Shown: one piece after another, positions 43,802 through 56,200 of the stretch
Position numbering within the stretch: position 1 is the stretch's first letter
Layout: the number at the start of each line of letters is the position of its first letter
Assembly (NCBI GenBank): GCA_002150815.3
Contig: NDFF03000085.1
Span: 1-63,052, forward strand
DNA from: Grammothele lineata
Taxonomy: Eukaryota > Basidiomycota > Agaricomycetes > Polyporales > Polyporaceae
Direction of reading: 5' to 3'
DNA length: 63,052 nucleotides
Notes under the pieces: model-generated
Told to the model about the DNA's origin: nothing
The model's database searches: none
What the model saw: the letters and a program-made list of their open reading frames with translations, nothing else
Position numbers and translations under genes: made by a program

Positions 43802-46800
43802 ATGTCCTCCTCGCAGTCTTCCAGTACATCTAAGCGTGCGCGCGCGCGCTCCGTCAGCGACGGCAGCACGACTGCAAAGCGCAACCGCCGTACCAACGTC
43901 GACTCCGACTCCGACGTCGAGGTTGACGACGAGCCACAGCTTAACGAGCACGGCCCTGACGGCAACAGCGAGGACGAGGCTCCCGCCGACCCGGTGCAAG
44001 CCGTCGCCAAACGGGCCCGGTCTGCAGCCCGTACGCGTCCAACCGCCGCGCAAAAGCGCGCTCGTTTCCTTGAGAAGTATAGCGGGAAGTCTCCCGAGGA
44101 AGTTCTTGGTGAGTCGTACGCAGCTGTACAATGTAACTCAGTCTTGACTCATTCGCCCTAGATGCTTTGTCCAAGACCTGGCGCTCAAAGGTCTATACGC
44201 ACTTCCTCGCTCCCGAGATTGTGCTTGGCAAGGATGATGCCGTCATCCATCGTTTCCGGTGCAAGGAGTAAGTGAAATTATACTTACTTTTCTTTCTCAA
44301 CGGCTGATATGTGTGCCGCATGCAGTTACCCATCCAAGTTCGTTGACCGCGCGGATTACGAAGACTCGACCGGCAACCTCGGGCGCCACCAGAAGACCTG
44401 CGAGCCGGCCGACTCGGCTGAAGTGCAGCTCATCGAATCGTTCGCGTCGGGCGTCACGTACACACCCGCGCGGCTGCGTTATCTCATCGCGCTGTGGTGT
44501 GCGCGCCGCCATCGCCCCTTCGCCATCGTCGACGACCCCGAACTCCAACAGATTATGGTGATGCTCTACTCGAAAGTCAAGATTCCTTCGCGCCATACAG
44601 TTTCGCGCGACATTCAGTCCATTCTGGAGTTCTCCAAGGCGCGCGTGATTACTATGTTCCAGGTAACGCATTTCATCCTTCTCGTCGCGGTGTGCGGACT
44701 GACAGATGTTCACGTCCGCGTAGGAATACCCCGGGCGCGTTCACCTCTGCGTGGACGGCTGGACAAGCCCAAACGTGTTCTCCTTCCTCGGGATTACCGC
44801 ACACTGGTTCGACGGTAGCCAGCTTCAGCATATCATCCTCGACTTCGTTAGGTATGTCGAAAACTCTCTCGTATGTGTAGCACTACTAACTTCCGCTTTT
44901 TGTGCAGACTCAAAGGTTCTCACACCGGAAAATATCTCGCTACCGAGCTTGTCGAGTCACTCAAGGAGTACGGCCTCGAAAAGAAGGTATGTACATACGC
45001 TGCGTGTTCTAGAGGCCTTGCGCTCATTCCTCACACAGATTCTTGGCGTCACCAGTGACAACGCTGACAGTAACGATGTGATGATGAAGGAACTTCACGT
45101 TCTCGTGCCCGAGATACGTGGGATGGAGGCACGTGTGCGTTGCTTCGGCCACGTCTTGAATCTCGTCGTCAAGGTATGATCTCCTTATGTTCATCTAGTA
45201 CCGCGTATCACTGACATTCGTCCACCCTCCAGGCAATTTTGTCGCGTTTCGCTCCCAAGAAGAAGTCTAAGACGTCCGCGGATGCTGCCGAGGACGAAGC
45301 AGCCGCCGCAGAGGAAGGCGTAGACGAGGGCTCCGATATGAACGCGCGCGAGCGCGCTCAGACCGCGCGCGAGCTCGCGGAGCTCGCAGATGGCCGCCTT
45401 GAGGGAGAAGGTGACAACGACGATGACGACGACGACGATGTTGACGTCGATCGTGAGGCGGCGGACGCTGCCCTCATCGCCGCTCTCGCTGCGGAGGAGG
45501 ACGACGACATGGACGCGGCGGTCCCCATGACACAGGAAGACATCAAGATCGGGTTGCTTGCCTCGGAGAAGGTACGTACCGCAGTCATCTGCATGTGCTC
45601 GCACTTACGTTTTTTGCAGATTATGCGCCTTTCCACGAAGGTCTGGCATAGCCCCCAGGTCCGCGAAGAGCTCGCGCAACTTGCGGGGGACGCCGATCTT
45701 AACTCCGAAACGCTTGTGCGTGCCGTGAGGACCCGTTGGAACACAGTCACAGAGGTCCTCGAGCGCGCTCTTGACATGCGTGTGGTCCTCACGGAGTTAT
45801 GCAAGAACCCGCGCTTCAACAAGACGAAGGACCGCGGGCTGCGTCTTCGACGCTTCCTTCTGAGCGATGAGGAGTGGCAAGTTGTCGAGGAGCTGCACCG
45901 TCTGCTCGATGTATAGTAACGCTTTTGCACACGCACTCCGTAGTCTAATATAAGTACTTTCCAGCCATTTCTCTTCGCCACGAAGGCAGTCTCGGCCAGC
46001 TCTCGCGCCCTCGTCCACGATGTCATCCCTTACATGGATGTCCTCACGCGCCACGTCGATGAATTCCGCCGGGATGAATCTCTTAGTCCCATGGTCCGTG
46101 ATGCAGCAAAACGCGGCCGCAAGATACTCGACAAGTATTATTCGCGTACGGATGAAACCGTTATCTTTCGCGTTGCTATGGGTATGTACCTCGCTAAGTA
46201 CCTCCCTTGTTGCGCAATCACGACTGAATGTATTATTAGTGTTGCATCCGGGGCTCAAGACTCAATACTTCCGCGATCAAGAATGGCCCGAGGAGTGGAT
46301 TGACGAGGCTCTGCGCCTCGTGCGCGAGACCTGGTCCTCGCACTACAAGCCCGCCATCCCGCCCGCACCTCGCGAGCCCCGTCAGCACCCTGTGCCGAAG
46401 CGCAAGAACGGCCCTGGGACCGGCCGCATGAGTGCGCAGGCCAGCACGAACGCTGTACGTTCCTTTTCCTGTGTATTGCATTACTCCCGCTAACTGTGCT
46501 TCGACTTCCTTCCTGCAGGCGACACGCGCACTCTTCGAGAGCTTGTCACGCGCTCATCGTGCTGCAGCGGCCTTCGACGCCTTGGAAGCTTACCTGGGCG
46601 CGCCCCCAGTGCCAAACATCAAGGACCCATTGGCATATTGGAGTGCGTTCCTCGCGAGCGAGACCGACGGTGCACTCGCTCGCATGGCGCTTGATTTTCT
46701 TTCGGTCCCTGGTACGTCCTGACACGGCTCATACAGCGCGCGCGTTCATCTAACTTGTTTCGTATCGTATAGCAACGTCCGTCGAAGCCGAGCACGCGTT

Positions 46801-47035
46801 CTCGCGTGGCCGCCTCACCGTTTCGCGGCTGCGTCACTCTCTGAGTGACGCCTCGGTTCGCGCAAGCACACTTCTCGGCTCCTGGGCCTCCATCCCAGCA
46901 CTTGTACCGGAGACCGACGTAGTGAACCTGATCCGTGACTTGAGTGATCGACACCGCGCTGCGAAAGGAAAAGCGAAGGATAATGGTGATGTTATTGATG
47001 TTGATGCAGAGGTTTCGGAGGACAGTGACCATTAG
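43802..47035 (+). CDS. hAT transposase (869 aa)
   Basis: Twelve exons join in phase: 43802-44108, 44162-44267, 44326-44662, 44724-44851, 44908-44986, 45039-45173, 45233-45571, 45620-45910, 45965-46181, 46240-46454, 46519-46711, 46773-47035. The N-terminus is basic and Ser-rich with a nuclear-signal-like KRxRxRS, then a BED-like region ending GRHQKTC. The catalytic core has D261 in CVDGWTS followed by LGITAHW, and D326 in GVTSDNADSND. A long acidic insertion (many D) occurs in exon 7. The C-terminal dimerisation region is at about 785-825: SVEAEHAFSRGRLTVSRLR followed by VRASTLLGSW. Full length, no stops, so probably functional in excising and inserting the surrounding element. Confidence 0.9.
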
Positions 47036-47369
47036 TACGGCTAGTTTCTCTTGGACGTCTCGCAGGGCGGTTCCACTGTAACTTGTTACTTTACTCATGA
47101 GTGATCATACACACGTAATACAAATGGTTTCAAGTCTTCCTATGTCAGTTGTGTGCCTCTTCTGTCTCGCGAACGGGTCTGCAGCTCAACCTACAGGTCC
47201 TCACGGATCTGGATCCCCGGATACGGCTCTCGTCCGGCTCGACCTGCGCAACACGGATCCGGGTCTCCGGATACGGTTCTTTTGCCAGATCCGACCCGCA
47301 CGGATCCAGGTTAGGGTCTCGAGCATGTCTTAACCTGTAGGTTCGGGTCCGGATGACCCGCAGATCGAT
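47036..47369. repeat. hAT copy 2 right subterminal region
   Basis: No gene. From about 47200 to 47360 CGGATC, GGATCC, TCCGGATACGG and GGGTC words recur, including two copies of TCCGGATACGG about 60 bp apart. These resemble the left subterminal motifs and are likely transposase sites. Confidence 0.6.
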
Positions 47370-47384
47370 CCGTGCTCAGCCTTA

Positions 47385-47392
47385 GCAAGCGC
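47385..47392. repeat. hAT target-site duplication, right copy
   Basis: GCAAGCGC, identical to 39637-39644. Confidence 0.9.
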
Positions 47393-47498
47393 CCTTTCCC
47401 CGACGTGGCATGGCGGTCCGATTCTGACACGTGACAATACCGTTTGCACCCTTTGGTCTCGCTCGCTGCGGCATCAACGTGGCTCAGACTTACTACTG

Positions 47499-48240
47499 AT
47501 GAGCGTTCGTTCCAAGTACTTCACTAGAGCGAAAACTCGCCAAACGCGGCGAGATACGCAAACTAGCGCCAGCTCACGGGCTAGGAAGACCTCCCCAGTA
47601 GGGCCGAAGTCTGAGACTCCAGGTGAGTGGGCTTGAGCTGCACATATCTTCCGTTCGGGCTTGAGCCTAACTGTGTATGCAGCTGGGAGGAAGCGCAAGC
47701 CTGAGGATACGCTTGGGCAGAACAAAGCAAAAAGGCACGCCGCCGAGCGCCCCCTGTCTGCCCTCCCGGAGCCCGAAGGCCTGCACAACTTTGGTGGGTC
47801 TCAATCGTTGGTCTTTATACATCCCTTCCATCTCACGCTCTAGTAGTCAATCCTTTCCACCGGATGTCCCCTTGGAAACCCCATGCCGTCCTGGTTGCAG
47901 CACATCCTCACTTGGAGAGCTGTCTCAACGTCGGAGACGCCACGTGGGCAGAGGGAGCCTTGCCTTCCGGCCATCCTTGGAAGGCATTCCAAACGCGGGA
48001 GTCTCATGAGGCACTCGCCCATGATAACATCAAGGCTCGTGCTTGCCTCAGGGCTATGTTTGGGGATGGTGCGCTTTCTTTTCTCTCTTCCCTGCGTAGC
48101 TGAATCAGCGCTCAGATGCATCCGGCACGTCGCCCATGCAACATGGAGGGAAAGCGCGGGATTAGTGTCACTATTTGTAGCATCTCATGATCCGGAAGAT
48201 GCTACAATGATGAACATACTTGTCGCCTTCATGACCTATG
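47499..48240 (+). CDS. Gene H: orphan, basic N-terminus, 3' end uncertain
   Basis: Exons 47499-47622, 47683-47793 and 47844-48068 join in phase; a further exon from 48109 to about 48240 continues the frame (VAHATWRESAG, then ASH and a Met-rich end). If the intron at 48069-48108 is not used, the gene stops at 48103. The first 80 residues are Arg/Lys/Thr/Ser-rich with AGRKRKPED and NKAKRHAA (possible nuclear signals). The next part (HPHLESCLNVGDATW, GHPWKAFQ) looks globular. No family is recognised. Later exons up to about 48530 are possible but could not be phased. It was divergent to gene G before the hAT insertion; its ATG is 107 bp from the end of the target duplication. Confidence 0.5.
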
Positions 48241-48820
48241 CGTGTAAGCCCGCTTTTCTGAATTACACGCGCCTCTCGTCTGACCGTTGGACCCTCGTGT
48301 GCCCTTGGGCGATCCCCCGGGTCCCGTTCTCTCCTAGTCATCGCGCACACCTGCCCTCGTGCGTGGTCTTCTCGCACAAAGTGGGCCTCGCTCCTTTCCA
48401 TTACTCCCACACGTATTACATCTGTTCGTTCTTGCGCAAAATGTGACCCACCTGGCTTGAGATATCTCTTCGAGTACAACCCGCTGCCCGATCATGATAT
48501 TACCAAATCCGTCGGCGGCGAGTAAGCCACATGCTGCTTTTGGACTGGAGCCGCGGCCCGGGTTGAGTTTGGCATCCGGCGGCTTGGTAGAGTAGGCAGG
48601 GCCTCGACCCCGGGCCGGAGGCGTCCGTTATCAGTGCCTGACGTCCGAGACCATGCGCTTGATTACTGGCCGCGCTCAAATCACCCTCGCGCTCCCAGTC
48701 GACAGTCGAGAGTAGGCTTGGGATGAAAAGCAGGGGTAAGGTCCCCGAGCAGTATCATTTGCAGTAGATTTACGCGTTCAATATTATTACATCACACGCC
48801 CCTCCAAGCGGTCATTACCC
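48241..48820. other. Between genes H and I; nothing firm
   Basis: May hold the last exons of gene H (open frame to 48446) and the 3' flank of gene I. No repeat or RNA gene was seen. Confidence 0.35.
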
Positions 48821-51800
48821 TCATATCTGGCAGTGTACGTCAAGGAACTGAGCACTGGCTTTCTCGATGGCCTGAGACAGCCTTTTCGTGCGACCAAAGT
48901 TACCAAGATCTTTCTTCCAGTCCCTCACAGACTTGGGCCGATCCTCGTGCGAGCGTATGCGACTCAGACGCTTTTTGAACCACATTTCGGCGAACGAACA
49001 CCAGTAACCCACGTCAAGACCGCCGTTCTCCCACACATACACCTTCGGCCACCACGAGACGTCCGATACCTGCTTGTGTGATTCGTCTATCTCCTAATTA
49101 GCATATTTTGATACCTGCGCATGCGGATGGCACGTACCGGTGTAGACTTTGTATACCCCGCAAAGTACGTCATATTCGTAGTCGCATAGGTCGTCGGCGT
49201 ATAGCCAGTCTCCCTGGGCCGACTTGAGTTCCCGACCATGCGTGCAGGCCTCACCCGACGGCCCCTGCGTGACGGCTTCCACAGCATCTGCCCCTAGAAG
49301 CTCAACTGCCAAACGCCAGACAATGCCGCCCCTGCAAATGGCGGCCCGGGCCCTGGGCGTGGACAAGACGTCCATAGCCCGAATTTCGTATGCTCGGTAG
49401 TCCCATCCGTCCACGCGGAAGCCTGGTTGACGCCAACCGAGGCAGATAGGTCGGGGCGCTTTGGACTCGGGGCGAGGGCATTGTGTGGCAAGGGGCGTCG
49501 ACGTCATGAGGAAACGCGTGCCACGCCGAGCGAGAAAGAGTACTGCCTCGTTGACGGATTTGATTCCCACACGCCGGCACAGCTCAAGAGCTGTCGCCTC
49601 GTTCACCAAGAGACACCACGTATCATCGCGCTCGTTAGTGTTGGTGTACGCCACTTGCACATGTTGGGTGTTATTGAGTACGTAGCGTTTCAACTGGATG
49701 CCGGATCGAGCCAGAGCCGGCAGCAAGAACTCCTCGCATGAGGCGTCGAGGTCCCAGATGAGCCCAGGTGCACGCGGAACCTCGGCGTTTTGAAGGAGTG
49801 CGCTGATTAGCCCACTGGCGGCGCGGACACAACTGCGCGCGGCGTCGTCGAAGTCCTCCTCCACGCACCCAAAGTGCTTGCGTATGAGTTCCTCGCCGTA
49901 CTTGTCATATGCGATTCCGGGCGCCCCCTCCACGACGCGCGACACCAAGCCGTAGCGCAATCTCGCCAGATCGGGAAATGCCTCAAAGCAGGGACGATAG
50001 GTGTGCCGTTCCTCGTGCGGAGCGTCGACGTCCTCAAACTCGTCATCGTAGAACAGGCGCAGGGAGGATTGGAAGTATGCGGATGGGTTGACGTCTCGTC
50101 CAGGAAGCGGTTTGGTCTCTGGTACATCCTCTTCCGCTTCCCATGCGTCCTCCATGACATCGCCGTCAACCCCTACTGTGGGGAAGATGTCCCATTCATC
50201 GCGCCAGGCGTCGTAGTGTTTTTCCGCCGTCGTGTGCTCCGCCCATATCTCTCCTATTGCCCGCCGGGATACTGCACAACGGTAGTCTGCGGCAACCCAG
50301 TCATCCGGCAAATGGTCTTCCACCTCTCCGGCCTGTGTCCAGATATAGACTGTCGAAGGACGTGTTGGACGCTTCGTCTTCTTCGCCTTCTCTTCGCGGG
50401 CGAGGCGTGCTGTTCGCTGTTGGTTTGTCTCATGGGCGAGTCTGCTGCTGTTACTGTTGGTGCGACGCGCCATGAAGTCCAGCCGTGTCTCACCAGGGAG
50501 CTGACCGGGCCCGTGCGGCATAGCGCTCCACCTTCCCATGAGGCTCGTGTTGGCACTACTCCCTCCCGCGAAAGCCGCTTGAACCGTGTCCAACCTCCAC
50601 GGGGGCGCACGATGACCAGTCTCCAGGAGTGGCCAGCCGATCCCTGTGATAGGTTCGTAATCACTCCAGCGGAATCGCAATATAGGGCGAGTTTCAGTCC
50701 CCTCCTCCAAAACTCGGGGAACCCATGAGGCCGCGCTCGGTGCATACGGAGTGAGAAAGGGGTAACGTTGGATGACCTTAGTAATGTCGTCCCAGCGAAT
50801 GTAGACCGGAAGGTTCGCGCGCACCATGCAAGGCACATGGTTCACCCACGTCGTGTGGCCTAGGGGATGGATAAAAGCTCCCGCGCGCAATCCAGGAGTG
50901 AGATCGGCGATGATGGATTCACGGAGGGTGTCGATCCACAGGGGAGGAATGTTCTGTCTTGCGAGTAAAGTTACCCAGGACGGTGGCCCTTCCGGTTCTG
51001 GCAAATATAGCGCTATCGCCATAGTGCACCGGGCCAGAAGAAGCATGCAGGCATCTCGAGCGCGTGACGCTGCCCAGCGTGCAGCCCCGTGCGTGCGATG
51101 ACCGACACGATATCCTGTTTCGCGCGGCAGCATCCAGTGTGCGTCAAATGGGATCTTCGCCTCGATGTTATTGGTTTGACTCGAAAAGAGGATATCTGAT
51201 ATGGCGACGAAGGCGTCCTCTAGCTCTATCCACGCTTCGCGAATTGAGGGCACCAAGACATAGCCCCACTCTGTCCGGACGATGGGCAACTCGCTCCCAC
51301 CGCAGTTGAGACGAGCGAACCAGGCGGATTCCAAACTGTGGCGTTTCAGCATGTATGCCATTTCAGGCGCTTTGTGCCCAGCCCAAAGGGCCTTTCTCAT
51401 GTCGCGACACACGAGGTTGTTTTCTGGGTCATCGACCAAAATCCCGGGCAACGATTCCACGGGACTCGGATTAATCACAGTATACAATATGTCGTGGTAC
51501 ACGAAATGACGAGCAGGAGTAGACCTGCGTGTAGGAGTTAGGTGAGTGTCACGTTTGAACGGAGACTGAAACGACCTACATCACGCGTCCAAAGAGGCAG
51601 CCCTGGTAGGAGAAGTGGACCCACTCGCGTCGCGTGGTTGGGTTCCTGTGATGGCGATCAGTAACGCTCAAAATCTGCTTCGAACACACTGACTTTTGTG
51701 AATGTTTGGTCTCTGCTAGTGCGGCCTTGTGGCAACGGAGCCAGCACAACACAGTGTCAGTGGTCGCGCCCCGCGTTACTCGAGGGACGAGGCCGGGGCG

Positions 51801-51821
51801 TATTCTAGCCGATGCGTACAA
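48821..51821 (-). CDS. Gene I: large Agaricomycete orphan (at least 950 aa)
   Basis: Exons from the 5' side: about 51821-51580, 51524-49115 and 49069-48821; all joins are in phase. Family-like blocks: VHFSYQGCLFGR at the end of the first exon, LVCRDMRKALWAGHKAPEMAY, LPVYIRWDD, a middle basic-acidic linker, then RARAAICRGGIVWRLAVE and a final SWWPKVYVWENGG followed by GYWCSFAEMWFKKRL. I know this arrangement only as a widespread protein family of unknown function in Agaricomycetes. No signal peptide or membrane span. The true start is not resolved: the first exon has no ATG at its head and an in-frame stop lies further upstream, so another small 5' exon is likely. The rest is intact. Confidence 0.7.
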
Positions 51822-53284
51822 AGTTGAGGCGCAGGAGATAGAGACTCAGGAGGCAATCGATGGTAAGGTTGGGAAAGGTCGGTGGATGACGGAAATCCGA
51901 GTCGGGTTCCGCACGCCTGTAGAGAACGACCTCTGCCAGGCTGTACGTCACCGATCTGCCAGTGAGGCGTGGTGCCCGAGCTGCAATAGTACCAAGTTGT
52001 CAGATATCACTAAGTCTTATAGAGGGGCGCGGACTTACAGAAAAACTGAGGCGCGATGAGATGAAGAAGAGCGTCGACGAGAGTGAGATCCAGGCTGACG
52101 GGCAGTCGAACTTCTTGATCGCACAACCGGCCGCTACTTCCGGCGGGACGTGTCACGTGGTAAATGACGTCGCAAGGCCTCGGCGCGGAACCAAAAAGTC
52201 GAGCGGCGTTCGGCAAACCCCGCTCCACCTCTCTCCGCCACACGTGAGCCAGCCGTGGTGACTGACGTCACACGCGCGGAACCAAAAAGTCGAGCGGCGT
52301 TCGGCAAACCCCGCCTCACTCTCCGCCCCACGTGAGCCCGCCCGAACCGACTGGATTTGGGCTTCCGTCGTCGTCTCCCCCGCTCATGTCGCCTCCCCTG
52401 CTTGCCACCACCATCCACCCCCTGGCCGAGCTGAGTTCTTCCCCGTCTCTGTCGTTCTAGGAGCTAGAGAAGCGCCGAAGCACGTAAGTAACCACGTATC
52501 TTCTCATGCGCGTTCGGATACTTAGCAGGGACAGGTGAATCTCTCGGCCCCGCCCGGACCACGACCGCCGATGGCCGGATGAGGTAGTTCTCAACGGCCA
52601 TCGAGCGCGACGAGTACATATTGGCCCCCGACATCTCGACCAGCATGTGGACCACCGCGGAGCTATCTGGGTAAGTCGACGGGCCGGCAATTCAATGAGT
52701 ACTCCTTAACGCCGCTCAACCGTATCATTATTAGTTGCAGCTCGCGCGGCCACATCGCGGACGACGTCTCTGGGCTCCGTTTAGAACAAAGCATATGTAA
52801 CGCTTTCAGATCACGTGAGGCAGGGTACATACCATGTAGTCAAAGCCCGGGTGGTAGTACAGCAATACAGTGGAATAGTCGCATCTTCGAATGCGTCGTA
52901 CATGCGCACGATCTTTACGGGCCGATTGCCGGCGTGCGCGACACAATGCGTAAGGTCTCCAACAGATTGACCGAGTCCTGAAGATATATCATCATGCGCA
53001 TTGACGATTTCACTCGGAACGCTACACGAGCGAAATGAGAATTCCACACGCGTTGATGGGCAGGCGTGTGCGTGGAAGAACAGCACTCCCACGCACGCGC
53101 ACCTCACATGGAAGTACGCGCGTGTCCTCCCTTCCGGCCTATCAGCGCGCGAGCTCAGGTTGAGATGTCGTGCGTACGCCGCGCGTGTGCCAGAACTCGC
53201 CTCTTGCCTTAAAGCCTGTAACGCTGTTCAAGAGGTTCTGCCCCGCACGTCTTCTTCTCACCCCCGCAAACGCTGGACTTGATC
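51822..53284. other. Intergenic with a roughly 90-bp tandem duplication at 52185-52345
   Basis: Two copies of GCGCGGAACCAAAAAGTCGAGC continuing GGCGTTCGGCAAACCCCGC and ending CACGTGAGCC occur at about 52185 and 52277, each with a CACGTG box nearby; TGACGTCAC lies between them. On 52450-52680 both strands show short plausible frames but neither can be joined into a gene. This region probably contains the promoter of gene K and the 5' part of gene I. Confidence 0.5.
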
Positions 53285-56200
53285 ATGCCTGAGACGAGCA
53301 TTCCCGAGCCTCATCGCATTCTCCTATGTCAGCAGGCGTCTCTACTCCACTACGCCCTGACCGTTCGACCAGGGGCTGCGTCACCGAGTGGTACGGACAC
53401 CACGTGGAAGGAAAACTTCGATCAGGCTGCCAGACGATTCCTGAAATACGTAGATCACTACAAAGAAAGCCTGTCGTCCGTGCCTGCAGTGGGGCTCGGC
53501 GTCCTCTACGAATGGAATTTCTCCCAACCGCGTCCGATGGATCTTTGGGCTATCCAGCCGATACACCCCGAACGTGCCGTCCCCGATCGTTACAAGGACG
53601 TCGTGGTACCTTTTCTCTCGGATGATCGTGGCCTCATCGCTATCCTTCCTGAAGAAGAAGTGCGCGATCGCTGGTGGAGTCGTGGTGAGTGACGGCGCTG
53701 GACGCTAAGACGCAACTCCTCTAATATGAGATGGTTATGATATTTAAGCTGCCCTCCCAGCTACGGAAGGCGCCGCGTCCGAAGAACATCGGCGTGCGCA
53801 CAACATAGCATGCGCGAAGTCACAACCAGCAGCACCCTATTCAGGTATGTTTCTGACGAGTGATCATTCGGCGTTCCAGTGTATAATTGTCATCCGGCCT
53901 TTCTTCCTGTAACATGCAATCATTATGATATCAAAGCCGGGACACCAGCTACAGACGAGGCCGTGATCGAAGATCGTCAGCGTGCGCACAACATCCCACG
54001 CGCGAAGTCACACCCTGCGGCAGTCTCTTCAGGTACGTTTCAGACAACAGGAATATGTTGGCGTTCCAGGTACTAATTTGCACCTGTCCTTTCCTCCGGT
54101 GACCTGTAAACGGCCCAATGGCCTCGAACTCGTCAGACGCCGCGGGCGAGAAACGCAAGCGCTCGGCGCACGGTGATGACGTCACCGAAACTAGGGCGGG
54201 GGAAGATCAGACACGATCCCGCTCTCCCCGTTCCAAAAGACAGAGGGAAGTATCAGAACGCGAATACGTCCCACCGGAAAGGAGTTTTCCGCAGGAGCAC
54301 ATGGTTAATCAGGGATACTGTAAATATCCACCCGTACGTGTAGCTCAGACGTCACAGCGTTACCTGACTCAACCAGCTGCTCTCAGGAACACGCGTGCTT
54401 GGGCTGCAAGGAGGCAGGTGTTGAATGCGTCGCCATGCCGCAACACGGGTCCATCTGTTTGGTGTGCTCGCACAAGAGTATTGCATGTTCTCACGCAAAG
54501 ATCTCGGACCCTGAAGAGCGCAGTTGGCTACTCCAGAGCTACCGAGCGTATCGTGCGATCCGTCAGATGGTGAACCCGGATATTTATCCCAACCCAGTCT
54601 TTGTATCGAAGAAATGGAGGACTAAAAAGCCCGAAGACGTCCCGACGTGGTTTGCGGAGTGGCTGATGAACGTATCTGGCCCCGGGGCGGCACAGGCGCC
54701 GATCATTCGGAGCGATGCACTCGAGACTTTGCCAGACTTTCCGAGATTGCCGCCTCGGTCCCCAGTAGAGTTATCGGATGAGGAATGGGTGGAGGAGGAA
54801 GCAGAGGTAAGAAAATATATCGTATCTTTGAATATCATCTCATCAGCGCGACGGTATGTAGCTGGCAAACCAGGAACGCGGAGGCAAAGGCAAGGGAAAG
54901 TCCACTGCCAAATCCAGTAGTACGTTTGTTGATCCATGTACCGTTCCTAAGACAAAGCTGACCACCGCGTGGACGCAAATCCCAGCAGGCGCCGTGGGCC
55001 CACGGAGGAAAGGCGGCGTAATGACTAGGAGAAGGAAGCTGCAGTTGTACGCCCCCAGTAAGTTGACGCCTCTATGGGACCTAGTTGGCGCGAAGTTCGA
55101 CTCAGGGGACGAAACTGCTGGAGTTACAAAGACATTCGAGCCACCGTCGCCTCCTTTTCAGTGGTTGTCGCTGGGTATTGATCACGCCCCATCAGCTGAA
55201 CGCACGGCCGGGATGCACGGCCTTCTACGAGGTAACGAAGGTGCTGGACTAGCCCTGGCGACACGAAGGATTACGGCCAGGGAATACAACGAGATGTCTT
55301 CTGACGAGGAGGAGGATGTCGAATCCGTTCGAGGTCCCGAAACAAGACACATCTCCCGCGCGAAGTCTGCCACGGTAGGCGAAGTCAGCCCGACACGATC
55401 GGCGTCGAAGGCCAGATCAAGGGAAGCCACGGTGGACAGTTTAGTGGCGACTCCCGGCGCCGCCCGGCAGAACGATGATGAATCTGCAGCTGCTTCAGAC
55501 GACGAAGTGGCCTTATCGCTGGCAGCGCCAGCTTCCACTGCAGCCATCCATGATTTGCCTCGTGCCGATTGGAATCGACTTTGGGTACCGCCTCCGCCCG
55601 GTATGTATCGATTCATGAAGATATGCGCATGTACTGAGCACATGGAAAACTCAGGGGGTTCGTGGCGCAATATTCCGCCGGCTTCTATCGGTCTTCGCTC
55701 GACATCTCTCTTATCTCAGCGCTCCTCTCCCGTCAGCGTGGGGGCGTCTTCTATGGATATACCTCCTCCACCGGGCATATCCGCCGCATCTGAAAAGAAT
55801 CTTCTAGAGCTCGGCGGCGTGTTGAGCAACTCGCCAGGGCCGGCGGAGTCCCCGGCGGAGTCCGTTCGGCATCTCGAGCACGACGTTTCAGGTCTATCCC
55901 AACGGTTGACACAACTGGAGCTCGCCCTTAGCTCTCTCTCAGGGAGCAACACGCCTCACGCCCGCACCAACGTGTCCTCTGCCGCTTCAACGCCTGACCC
56001 AGCTGGAAGTTCTCTAGGATCGATACGCTCTGCGCCCGTCGCCGCAAACATGTTGGTGCTATCTTCGGAAGGTGCACTGCCCCAGAACCTCATCGAAGCG
56101 CAACAGTTACTACTTCGCATGGACGAACACCTAAGCCGAGTAGAGAAAGCAGGAGACGGTCGACACACGATCAGCTTGGACTCTCCCATCTGGGGAAGTG

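Larger units (their letters stand above)
39645..47384 (+). mobile_element. hAT element copy 2, complete, 7.74 kb, two genes
   Basis: Termini TAAGGCTGAGCACGG at 39645-39659 and its complement at 47370-47384 are flanked by the perfect 8-bp duplication GCAAGCGC. Subterminal regions on both sides are rich in CGGATC, GGGTC and GGTCAC words. Inside, gene A' (minus) reads toward the left end and the hAT transposase (plus) reads toward the right end, with a 1.5-kb spacer between their starts. The transposase frame assembles without defects. Compared with copy 1 at the left of the window, the left 150 bp are closely similar, so both belong to one family. Confidence 0.92.

Noticed and set aside
49874..50728. 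284-codon plus-strand frame
   Set aside because: Shadow of gene I on the other strand.
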